From positions 558,001 through 622,000 of the forward strand of contig NC_061461.1 in the NCBI RefSeq assembly GCF_022581195.2: a DNA stretch of 64,000 nucleotides, given 5' to 3'. Source of the stretch: Helicoverpa zea. Taxonomy: Eukaryota; Arthropoda; Insecta; Lepidoptera; Noctuidae. The translations under genes and the position numbers were made by a program. Below the pieces are notes generated by a model that was given only the letters and a program-made list of their open reading frames with translations, searched no databases and was not told where the DNA came from. Below are positions 35,371 through 46,399 of the stretch, piece after piece. Within the stretch, counting starts at the first letter, position 1. Every line of letters begins with the position of its first letter.

Positions 35371-36808
35371 TTCTTAATTTTGATTCATATTCTTGTAACT
35401 AACTAAAACAAATCAAGATTATCCGCGTAGGCGATACTTAGTTTACGAGCATTACTTGCTCATCTTCACTGGCCGTATTGGGTTACATGACACGCATTCT
35501 GGGTTACAAGTGACCAGCGTTTTGTGTACTTGTTTTGACGTTTTATTAGTTTAATTTGAAGTTGTCATGATTATTTATAAATGTTTGTATTTTAGTTTAA
35601 ATTCAATCTTAAATTATTAGTTGTATACATACGAATAGGTATGTGTTGTTAGTCAAAGGACTAAATACCTATATTTAGTGTGAATTTAAAAAGTAATTTT
35701 ATTATTCCCTTTACACCTACTCAATAGATTTTTCCCTGTACCTTACTGACCCTGTACTGTGTTAAATTGGTTATCTATCACAGAAAAAATCGTGATGGTC
35801 TTGCAATTAACTGCATTGACCCCTATTTATATAGATAGCTCGAAGGGTTAATTCTTCTTAATGGTTTTTACGCAATTATTTTTCAACTATAAAAATATTC
35901 CACACTTTATATCGATGGTATATTTAAAAACAAAAGTGTTACAAAACAGTGTATTAAATTACATTGATGAAACACTAATTGATTTAGTTCAGTCAGATAT
36001 GCATCTGATTAGTTGATTGAAGGCATCAGACTTATGTCTTAACAGCACATATCTGTTGAATTAATCAATTTAATGTTATGCTTGTTTAATGCTTCGGGGG
36101 AATTGCATTGTGTACATGTTTTAGGAGATATTTTTGACCCAGTAATATTATTTTTAGGTTAAGCAACTTACTCAATTCGACCTACTAGGTTTACCGATAG
36201 TTTATAAAATAACCGTTTTTCACTAACTCGGTTCTATGGTAGAAAAAGTTATTTCACCTGGGCCTAACTTATAGACAGAAATCGAAAAATTTAAAAATTC
36301 AAAAATACTTATTTTGCTCTAACAACTAAACAAAGTAAGGCAATATTTTCAAAGTATATACGTAAGCAAAAGCCTTCTGCATTCTATCGACCTCATTTTG
36401 TTTCACTTCATGGCATCACAATAACAGTCCTTGTATTTTCCAAGAACTTTGTAAACCACTTTTCTTCTCAAGCGTCCTCAAGTCACAAGTACAGTCGCTG
36501 ACAGTGATACTCTTGACATTATCAGCAATAATGATAACACGAACAGTTCCCACGAGGCTTTTGAAGTACATTTTGACATTCGGCTCATTTTCCTCTATAA
36601 TTGGTGCGTGGGCATCTATTTGACAAAATATGTCAAAGATATGTATTTGTTTGACAAGAAGAGCTCTTGGTGTGTATTGCAATTTGAATGCAAGACTTTG
36701 AAAGACAAGAATTTGATACTTGACCCCATTTGTCACTTCCAACATTTATAAATCCAAAAGTGACTTTTTCTGTGAGTTTTTGAAGTTACCATGAAATACC
36801 GTTGAAAT
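35371..36808. other. AT-rich non-coding DNA
   Basis: No assured gene. A 109-codon minus-strand frame at 36416-36745 has moderately coding-like sequence after an acceptor-like TTTGTCAAATAG, but no domain, no good donor and no known relative, so it is not called. Confidence 0.3.
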
Positions 36809-37176
36809 TTAAGAGCTTTGCCTCATTGAGACGCCATGCATCCATAGGTCGCCATGTCGCGTGGCCATGGCGTCTCGACAGTCAATTGTTTATGTCGTCG
36901 CTGAAGAAATCGCACGCTGACTGGCGACCACACTGGCGACTGAGTCAGGGAGGTGCACTTTACCGTGTACATTATAGTGGCAGCCATGGCAACGTCACCA
37001 AGTTGCCAGAGTAGCCAGAAGTCACGTAGAGAACTGTAGCTCGTGGCCACGCTTCCAATTTGGTGACGTTGCCAAACTGTCGCCAAGTGAGTTAGGTACC
37101 ATACATTTCAATATTAACTGCTTGGAAACGTAGCCGGCGACGTCGCCATTGGCGTCCTAATGAAGCAGGGCTCTAA
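36809..37176. mobile_element. MITE-like element with imperfect ~30-bp inverted ends
   Basis: The left end TTAAGAGCTTTGCCTCATTG, then GACGCCAT (36809-36838), mirrors the right end, which on the reverse strand reads TTAGAGCCCTGCTTCATTAG then GACGCCAAT (37176-37147). The interior is GC-rich, with repeated GCGACGTCGCC- and TGGCGAC-type motifs in both orientations and an 11-base palindromic pair GAGACGCCATG/CATGGCGTCTC. Open frames across it are by-products. Confidence 0.6.
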
Positions 37177-37589
37177 GTTGGGAGGTCGGGAGGTGGAGTC
37201 TAGTAATGGAATTTTTAATTTGGTGCCCATAGAAGGACATGACACGAATGTTTACGATGCGCTAGGCAAAAACAAACAAGAATATTCAGTCAGTCAGTGA
37301 TTCATTAATGCCTAATAGTAGTTTTCGAAGAAAAAAATCTGATTTGTCAGACCACAGTTTTTAGCGTATTTCTTGCGAATGTTCTAAGATGGGTATTCCT
37401 GAGGTTTCCATGAGTTGTTATTGATATGAGTTATTAAGTGACTCAGTAGTAAATTATTCATACATAGCAAAAACTTAAACATTTATTTTCAACTTTTGTT
37501 TTCTGTTAAGCATTCATGTTTTTGTTCATATAACAAAAAGCTCTAGATTGGCTTCTGAATCGTTCTTCTTCACGTACAAACGCATAAAG

Positions 37590-37740
37590 AACTTGCTATT
37601 CCCCACGGTTTCACCCGAGTTCTGTGGAAACTACTTCCCGTATCCAGATAAAATATAGCTCCTGTGAATTGGGGGTACTGTAGCTTTCCAATGGAGGAAA
37701 ACAATAAAAAAACCCTCTTTGTTATATTACTGTTCATATT
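37590..37740 (-). mobile_element. Degenerate Helitron 3'-region relic
   Basis: CCCCACGGTTTCACCCGAGT, AACTACTTCCCGTATCC and AGATAAAATATAGCTCC match the reverse-strand Helitron 3' subterminal region. The ends are eroded. Confidence 0.5.
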
Positions 37741-40700
37741 AAATAAATTAAATATTCTATAATTAAAGCATCTAAGTAAAGGTAAATATCTAAGTATAAT
37801 TTTCTGATGATCTTTAAAGATATAAATTGATTTATGAATGCAGCGTAATTTTTATATAACGTTTTTTAATATTAGTATTACGTCCGCCTTTTACAAAACA
37901 GAATTATTATTTATATGCACCGCTTTCATATTTTATGCAGGTACATAAGAAATGTTACATTAACTTCATTACATTTTGTTTAATTTTATTTTATTTAAAC
38001 AGGTTTTAAACATTATACATTCTTAACCCACTTAGGCCCGGAAGTCCAAAAGAGTATAATTTGTCAAGTCACCGAGTTATGAAAAAGGCTTTTCCTTTAT
38101 TTCAATTCAATTAACGTAATTGAATGCAGCTACTTCAAACACTTATAAAAAACTAGTCATTCAATACAAAGATCATCCAAATAAGGTTTCATTGAATTAA
38201 CTATTCTTCGTTAACCATAAACCGTATAATTACTGTATTTAAAAACCGTAGCAAAGCATACAATCACTTAATTAATCAAACTATTATTATTGTTTATTTC
38301 CTGCGCCTACGCATCCTTACATAATAATGTCGTAGGCCTTTTAGAAGTATGGACACCATATTTGGGAATACCTTGTTCTGTCGTATTTACATATATGACG
38401 TGTTTTGTCGCCTACAAACGTAGTTGCTATAGTGACATGATGATTGTAGGATAAGTAGTTAAACATTGCTTAGGCCCTAATTTAGAGCCCTAATTTACGT
38501 AACATTAACTGACACGATATACTGAATACTGAAACAGAGAGAAAACAAAATAAAATGGTGATGTTTAGAATGAGGCTTTTTGTCAATGTACCAGAATTCC
38601 GACTTATCGACTTGCAAAGAATCAAGAATATTTAAACCAAATAAATAATTCATCGTACATTAATAAATTCACATCATATTTATCGTGCAAAAACATTTAA
38701 AATTCATTCATCACTTTAATATTCTATTACCCTTTTCTCAGTTTCATAACTAAACTCCGTCAATCATCAAATGACAACCGTTGATGAACAGTATTGTTTT
38801 TAAAGAACCGATACCTTCACATTAATTAAGGTGACCACACATCTATCAGCGAAAGAAACTTATTACTACGATCAGTTGGAGTTATTACTTATTTTTTCGA
38901 TAAGTTGCATCATTTAACTTGAACAATAACCGAATCATTTTCAAATCGCCGATTTGACCAATGGGCGGCAAGTATACAGTTCGTTATGGTTTGGATATCG
39001 TTATTGTTAAATGGTGCAACTGGACTTTATAGGAAATCGACGCGTTCTATTATGATAAATGTGCGCTCACCATTATAATACATGATCATGATATTTGGTC
39101 GAAACAAATGACAGCTGATCGTAACTTCGATACTTTATCTTAGTTAAAAAGAGTTAAAACAAAAGCGGGTATACTTCTTCCCACGCTGAGTGACGATTTA
39201 TAAGAAGAATGGTTAGTTTAATCGTTTCTTTGTTAGTCACCATTTTAATGTAGTGCAAGATATTTACCATCATCTATAGTTCGTATGAATAGAAAAGGTA
39301 GATCGGAACTCACTGGTGGGTAAATCCGCGGTTCACCAGTCATGAATGAATCGGGGTCATTAACATTGCTATAGACTTGTCATTCACTCCAACAGGACAT
39401 CCGCCAATAAGTAAAATTTCACTTCACAATAGTGTCTGCCCAGACAACAAAAGATCTACATTCTAGTTTTGTAATAGAATTAGAGCTTTACAACAATTAC
39501 ACAATCGATCCAAATATTACACAACGAGAACAAAACGATGCTATCGAGAAATATCTGCGGTCTGTTTATCGATTACCATACCGGGATCGAGATGTTTATC
39601 GAGTATTCGATTGTGAAAATCGATATTCGTGTGTTATTTAGATTAATGCAGCTATTGTTTGGGATGTTTTAATTGAGATGTTTTGTTCCTTTAAAGAATC
39701 TTCTTTAATTAATTAAGAGTTATATACTGAAGCAGTTTACAATGCTTATTGTGTAAGAATTAATTCGGGTGAGTACTCATAATGGCTTGTTTTAATGTAA
39801 TGATGTACAAAGCCTTGGTAAATATCGATATATCGAACGTAGATCGATATCTAATAATTTATCTATTGTGTAAAATATTAAGTCAGTTCATACTAATGAC
39901 ATATTATAATATATGCTAGGTTAAAATAAACAATAATCAATTCATGGTATGTTAAACATAATTTACACGATCTAACACATTCCATACGAATGTAACAGAT
40001 TTCTTAGAAAAAAATTCAGATAAGGCAGAGCAACGCTAATCTTAAATCGATTAAAATCAAGATAATCGAGTTGTAAACTGGTGTTTTATTGTTCATTCGA
40101 TTATTTTAGAGGAATGCTTTGCTCTGCACTGAGTGATGGTTACACGTTTGAATGTAATTGAATTGGATTTATGCATTGCTTAATGTTTCTTTAAAGGTGA
40201 CAATGGAAAATTGACGAGTTTTAATGTAACTCGTGGGTACTAAGGATGCTCCTGGAGTCCGTTCAACAGCTAAAGGGTAAGTAGGTATTTACTTACATAT
40301 TACTAAATATTTTGGGTTATTATGGTTATCACATACTTTGTATCAATATTAAAAAAAAAATACTGTGAAAAAAATATATTCCAAGATACTAGTAAGTGGG
40401 CTGTTAGACTTGATTCATCTTTAAACGCATTTTCGCTTATTATCAGCTAAGTTTGCTACCAATAAATGTCTGAATAATATATAGGTAAAAAAGAAAGAAA
40501 ATAACAACCAAGCTTCATAACTATGACTTTTGACTCCAAGAAAAGCACCTAAAATCTGATATAGGTTTGGCCTTTCACTGATAGGTACCTAAAAAGTTTA
40601 ATTTAACAGTGTTACATAATATGACAATACCTAGGAATTTGTTCGAGAGCTCTAGAAAATCCCATTAAATAACAGCAACTTCTGAATATAAACAAGAACT

Positions 40701-41279
40701 GCCGTAAATCACAACTAGTTCTATACCTATAACACTTATCCTTTATTTTCGATACGATTATTAAGTATCTTTTAAAATATAGCTCCACTTATCTATTTGC
40801 CGACAAGAACATCAACCTTTAACTCATTAACAAGAGTGATTAATTACAGTAACATTAACAACCAGCTGTTTCCCGTGGATGCGCTCGCTTCCTAAAGGTT
40901 CCATTTCAATTACAATGCCATACTTGAGGGTTCAACAAGGTTTAAGGTAGGTGACCAATCATAAAAAATGACCCTTCCGTCTATGTGTGCTGTAGATATA
41001 TAAGGGAGTTTCGGACTTACAAAACCACCTGTGTGCTTTCTAGAGCCGTTCGTTTCCTAGGGATGCGGTAATCGCTTCATGATAATTTGGCAGCCCAAAT
41101 TTTCAATCAAAATCTAGTTTCCTTTTTAAAGTTTTACACTTGAAGCGTATCAGAGAAACAAAGTAACCTTTATACCAACTCTGATTAAAGCCGAATGATT
41201 AATCGTCTCGTAATAGACAAACTTACATTTTTAGGAGAAGGAGCATATGAGTATTGGATAATTAATCGCAACTAAACAG
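37741..41279. other. AT-rich non-coding DNA with a motif cluster
   Basis: No assured gene. It includes the ATCGAT-motif cluster listed separately. A 69-codon plus-strand frame at 39432-39641 coincides with that cluster and has no start, splice or domain support. Confidence 0.35.
39495..40105. promoter_or_regulatory. Cluster of ATCGAT/ATCGA motifs
   Basis: At least eight ATCGA-type motifs occur here: ATCGAT at about 39503, 39573, 39618, 39828, 39853 and 40045, with ATCGAG and TTCGAT variants between. Two TATCGATA-like sites also lie at about 33075-33140. In Drosophila TATCGATA is the DRE bound by DREF and overlaps BEAF-32 sites; a boundary or promoter role here is only inference. Confidence 0.3.
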
Positions 41280-41463
41280 TTTGTGACCGAATTCAGTTCA
41301 GCAAACGCCCTATCGGCGCAAGGTGAGTCAAGGATGGCGCACGTTCTCTCACGCGGCCGATGCGCAGGCGCAAGTTCCACATAGCTTCACTTATACTGTA
41401 CTAATAGTTCTTGTGTTATTTTCATTGGAAATAAAATGGCTGTTTAAACGTCTTTATTTGAAT

Positions 41464-41760
41464 GTTGAAGCCGTTTGGGGTTGAAACCCTCGGGCCGTGG
41501 GGTCCAAGTGCTCATCTCCTATATAAGGATATCGCTAAGCGACTTGCTGACACTTCAGGTGACCCAAGGGCTGGTTTTTATTTTGGCCAAAAAGTAAGCA
41601 TTGCCATCCAACGTGGCAATGCTGCCAGCCTCTTGGGTACACTCCCGGTGGGCAGCGATGAGGAGGAGTTTTTTGATGCAATTTTTAAAAAATTTTTATT
41701 TATAGTAAGTGTATATATTAGGTAATAAGTTAGTTATATGTTGTATATATATTTCTTATT
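41464..41760 (+). mobile_element. Severely 5'-truncated LINE, C-terminal coding end and 3'UTR
   Basis: About 75 codons (KPFGVETLGPWGPS... through QKVSIAIQRGNAASLLGT) match the C-terminus of the LINE at 19518-20435 at most positions; an AT-rich 3'UTR follows. Only the extreme 3' end was inserted. It converges tail-to-tail with the LINE fragment at 41884-42489. Confidence 0.7.
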
Positions 41761-41883
41761 CATTTATTTATTTAGAACATATAATTTACATTTTTAAATA
41801 TTAAATATAAAAATAAAAAACATTTAAAAATATAAAAAATAGGTTGCCACCGATATCGGGCACAGGGTCCAAGGTACCGGTGG

Positions 41884-42489
41884 TTAGGGTCCCAGAGACA
41901 GAAACCTCCTCACAATACGTGCCGTATCAAGGAGTACTGCCTTCTGAATCAGTCCCTTGATCCAGCCGCCCAACGAGAGCCTCCTGAGGTGTTCGTCGAG
42001 GCTCTTGGCTATTAAACCATTGGCCGTAACGACAATCGGCACAACAACAGCCGTGTCGACACTCCACATGGCGACAACCTCGTGCGCTAAGTCGAGATAC
42101 TTTATTTGTTTCTCTTTCTCAGCTTTCACAAGGTTCTCGTCATGCGGAACGGCGACATCGACTATCATCGCGCGGCGCGCTAATCGATCTATCACCACAA
42201 TATCAGGCTTATTGGCTACAATAGTCCTGTCAGTGATGATAGATCGATCCCAGTACAACGTGATATGGTCCTTTTCGAGAACTGGGTCGGGCGCATACTT
42301 GTAGTACGGTACCTCAAGGTCTACAAGGTTGTATTGCAGAGCAAGCTGCTGGTGGATGATCTTGGCCACTTGGTTATGTCTGTGCAAATATTCACCATTA
42401 GCCAAACGAGAACAACCAGATATAATATGTCTGATAGACTCACCCGGATGGTGACATGCCCGACATATGTCAACCGTCCCGTCTTTCAC
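41884..42489 (-). pseudogene. LINE ORF C-terminal fragment with restriction-like endonuclease (R2/R4/Dong type)
   Basis: This minus-strand frame of 201 codons ends at TAA (41886-41884) and is cut at its 5' end, so no real start exists. It holds a CCHC zinc knuckle, C9-x2-C12-x8-H21-x4-C26, then KPD at 94-96 and Asp111: the PD-x14-D signature of the restriction-like endonuclease C-terminal to the reverse transcriptase in R2-, R4- and Dong-type LINEs. These enzymes nick target DNA to prime reverse transcription. The reverse transcriptase itself is missing, so this copy is dead. It is a different family from the fragments at 19.5 and 41.5 kb. Its 3'UTR runs down to about 41830. Confidence 0.75.
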
Positions 42490-42494
42490 GATAG

Positions 42495-42524
42495 TAGTAT
42501 ATATAGTAGTATATATATTTATTA
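42495..42524. repeat. Short AGTATATAT simple repeat
   Basis: Two to three copies of a TAGTAGTATATATA unit at the 5' break of the R2-like fragment, perhaps marking its truncation point. Confidence 0.5.
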
Positions 42525-42529
42525 TTAAG

Positions 42530-44034
42530 TTATTGTAAAAAGTTATTTTGAATGTTAGTTAGGTTCTTCGACTTTATCCGGGTGTTGAAACTATGTATGT
42601 ATTGTTATACATATGTTATGGATGGATATGGAAGAAGGGGACTATCAAAGATATATAATAGTATGGGAATGATGGTTATGTGAATTCCGAGTTTCCCACA
42701 AAAGCAAAATTGAAAGACGGGGAGACAAACGTTATTTTTTCTTAAAAATATACAAGGATGTACTTAAGACTTTATTAAGATTACCAGTAGAAGCTATTCT
42801 AATCAATCACTATGCCACTTATTTAGTCATTGTCTAGAAGCTATGAGCTATTCTCACCCATCAATAGTTATAAAAGTTAATTAATTATAGTCAAATACTC
42901 ATGCCATAGAATCATAGTTTTCACCTAATAAGAGGTAATCAACCTGACCCGGCTACACTATTGCGTCCTGCCCTTGACACTACTTTGCATATAATTGATT
43001 CGAAGCGGCTTTGTCCGCAATTGTAGGTACCTTCATAGATGACAGTTAAGATCATTTAGAAGTACGACAAAAGATTATAATTAGCTATATGAAAATATAG
43101 TTATTTTTGACTTGAATGGGTGATTGATGATTTGTTGAATATTAAATTGGTCTTTAATTAGGAAAATAGGAGAATCATCAATCATAATTTTAGGTATTTA
43201 GTGCTCCCGCACACCGCAAACTAAACTGTCACCCGATGGTCGCTTGGCAGTATGTTTTGAAGGTAATTGTGACTCCATTCAACCTCTTTAGTTGATCTGA
43301 TACCGATCAGGATATATCGGTCGATTAAAAGTTTGCAGTGTGCAGAGTCTCTTAAAAGCCTTTAATGAATGTTCTAATTTTCCTCCAAGATTTGACGAAT
43401 AAAATTGATAATCTAGCTTCGTTTATTAGCTTTTTACCAAGAATTTTATTTTTTTTTTCCAAAATAAAAAAAAATGTGTGATGAAATTATCTGAATAATT
43501 AATTAAAATCACATGTCAAAGGTTAAGTATATGTGTATTATTGACTTTTATCATTTAAGCACCTACATACCTTCTCCTATCGCAGACAAAAAAGAAAGAA
43601 AACTTCATACCCTGAACGGAATTTGTATCAGATTAAATGGAATTATTACGTAAGCTTATATTATTTAATAATTTCGGCATATACTACCATTTAAATAACC
43701 TTTAAATATTGAAGATATTTCTTGATCTTTGTAACCATAATAAACAACGTCAATGCAGAAAAAAAACTATTAAAATGATTTCAATTTAATCAATAACTGC
43801 GTATTATTTTATCCTCACCAATAATAAGAATTAAAAATAACTCTGTCAATATTTTCCCAAAGGTCAACTGTAGTTTGTTAAATATATACAAAAAAACATA
43901 TACAAACATACACAAAAGAAAACAGTTATACTCAAGAAAATCAACTAAGGTTTACACAAAAAATACTGCCCGAATACAAGTAAAAGCACATTAAAGGTTC
44001 CATTATATTTTTGAAATCTTAACCAAGAATAAAT
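42530..44034. other. AT-rich non-coding DNA
   Basis: No gene, RNA or recognised repeat seen. Confidence 0.35.
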
Positions 44035-46399
44035 AAACCCGCCAAGTGCGAGTCGGACTCGCGCACCGAGGGTTCCGTACAAATGCTGTATAGATAAAAA
44101 GTGAGTTTCGCGCCAACCGTTCAGTTTAGAACAATCATAGTTATGGTAATTTCGTGAGAGTCAAAATAGTTAATATTTTTTATTTTATAATATAACTAAA
44201 ATAGTAGGCCAGTACCTTGTAAAAGTTATTTTATTGAAGTTATTTATATACAACATTTTATAGTCATCATTCAGAAATCTGATTGAAAATAACTAATTAT
44301 GTCTTAAAGGTCATGGGGCATATCTGACCCGCTTTGTAAAAAGTGGCGGACATGAATCAAAGTAGTTTTAAATCGTGGAGAATGGTATGACGTTTCTTTG
44401 AATATAAACATTTTATTAAAATTCCATGGAGACGAATGTCCAGGATCGTTTGAAAAATATAAAAGACAAGCAGTTTCAGAGGATTGTACAGGTTGCAATG
44501 CTAGTTTTTATTGTTAAAGACATTTCATAAAGAAGGAAGGCGCCAATCCGGATGACCAGGATCTGATGAGGATCTGGAAACCCTGAGAAATCGAGGGCAA
44601 CTCTTGAATATTGTAGGCACGCATCGAGTCATAACCAGACATGTGAGTGTATTTTTGAGGGTACTGGTAAACAGTGAAGGTTTGGAGCTGATTTGATTAT
44701 GGAGACTACAGAGAATCAAGGGAACTCCCGAACGGTATGTTGCAACTACCACGTGTTTGGGCTTATTTTATTCGTTATGGCGAAGACTTTCCACAAAGAT
44801 AGGTTTGACTGCCATTGTGGGATCGACAGCTAAGATCAGATATAGTTATGGGAACTCCTTTACAATTTATAACGTAACCTTGTGTTGGAGCTTATTTTAT
44901 TTTAGGTGATGAGAATTCACTACTAACTTGGGTTAAAGCAGCCATTGCAGGAATGGGATCTTTTATTTTTGAGGGATTAATCACCTAAAGAGCCCCAGTT
45001 TTAGGTTTTTTTCGAAACCGCCTGACGACTTGTAGCTGTCGAATTGTAACAACGACTTCTAGAGTAGGATTCAGGGCTGCTGGCTTTACGTTTCTAGAGC
45101 CTTGACAAAAGTGTAAATGTGTCCCTTTCTTTGTTTTATAAAGTCGGCATTATTTTATTTTGTAGCATTTTACAAACAAATCCAACTTCAAACATATAAA
45201 AAAGCAACAAGAAAACAAAAGCAAGAAAAAAATTAAAAAGATGTTAGGTGCATCGGTCTAGAAGTCAGTGTCTAGAGGATGCATCTATATTTATTTAACC
45301 ACCGAGATCTAGACCGATGCATATAAACAGTTTTCTTGTTGTTTTAGAAGTTGTTTTTTTTTTTTTTGTAAAAAGTTTTTATTTTTAACTTTTGTGAAAA
45401 GTTCTCGTCAATATGAATAATATAAGCCCAAACACGACGTAACTAAAACATACCGAGTTCTCTCGACTTTCTCACGTCTCCATCATCAGATAAGCTAAAA
45501 CTTCACTGTTTGATAGTATCACCAGACATACATCTGAGAATCAAGTTTTAATCCTATGCATGCCTACAATTTCCGATAGTTGCCCTCGATTTCTCAGGAT
45601 TTCCATCATCAGATCCTGACCTGATGACAATGGAAATAAACGGCGAGTATACTCTTTCACTACAAAGAAATGATTTCTCAAATCCGTCAAACGTGGTCGT
45701 TTAAATTCCCCATTGAAATGAGGAAAATATTTGATGTTTACACCTGATTTTCTCTAGATACCCATGGTTCACATTGATGCGACTAATGCCATAATAAATC
45801 AGAGCCTTTATCATTATACTGTGCTATATTTCGTTCGTATCCGCCGTGGGTATGGTTTCCATACTAAGGTGCCCAATGACCTTTGAATGATTTAAAATTT
45901 TTCACAGTTTAGAGGCCATTATATTTAAGAAGTATTTGATATGAATTTCACTTTTTATTCAAAACTTTAATATCTCTACGCGTTCATGTGAAAAAGGGTA
46001 GGTAGTAAGTTTATAATTATTAAAAAAATATTTTATGTCATGTAAGCAAAAATAATATTTTAATATTTTATGTAACTTCAAATTTATCATTTTCGCAATT
46101 TTTCCTTTATCTTTACTATATAACGTTGCTTCGTGCCGAATTTTAAGATTCTGAGTTCACGGGAAGTACCTTGTAGGTTTTGATTCCCTAGCGTGTGACG
46201 GAAATTCGTCTAAGGTGTCGGTAAAACTGCTATATCTTTTGATCGCGTTAACTTAGAAGTTTGATTTTTTCATTGCTTAAAGGGACAATAGACCTAGGTA
46301 TTTGGTATAAATTTCAATTTGGTACCTTTATTCGTTCGTGAGAAATAAGGTAGTAAGTTTCATTTTATTAAAATATTTTTATTATATTATGTAACAAAT
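44035..46399. repeat. 2,365-bp tandem duplication, copy 1
   Basis: Begins with AACCCGCCAAGTGCGAGTCG and GGACTCGCGCACCGAGGGTT, a well-known lepidopteran repeat start, and runs to the same motif 2,365 bases on. It includes a foldback element. Predicted frames of 64 and 75 codons are by-products shared with copy 2. Confidence 0.85.
44520..45650. mobile_element. Foldback element within duplication copy 1
   Basis: A left-arm segment (GAGAAATCGAGGGCAAC near 44585) is the reverse complement of a right-arm segment (GTTGCCCTCGATTTCTC near 45580). GGATCTGATGAGGATCTGG and the GAGCTGA/TCAGATAAGCT blocks behave the same way. The centre (about 45245-45325) has GGTGCATCGGTCTAGAAGTC with its complement GATCTAGACCGATGCAT. 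Family shared with 5940-6690. Confidence 0.65.

Noticed and set aside
36416..36745. 109-codon minus-strand frame as an exon
   Set aside because: It has an acceptor-like site but no good donor and no recognisable domain; kept only as a note.
36802..37086. Plus and minus frames of 70 and 87 codons
   Set aside because: They lie wholly inside an element with terminal inverted repeats and overlap each other.
39432..39641. 69-codon plus-strand frame
   Set aside because: It starts at a non-ATG codon, is AT-rich and coincides with the ATCGAT motif cluster; no splice or domain support.
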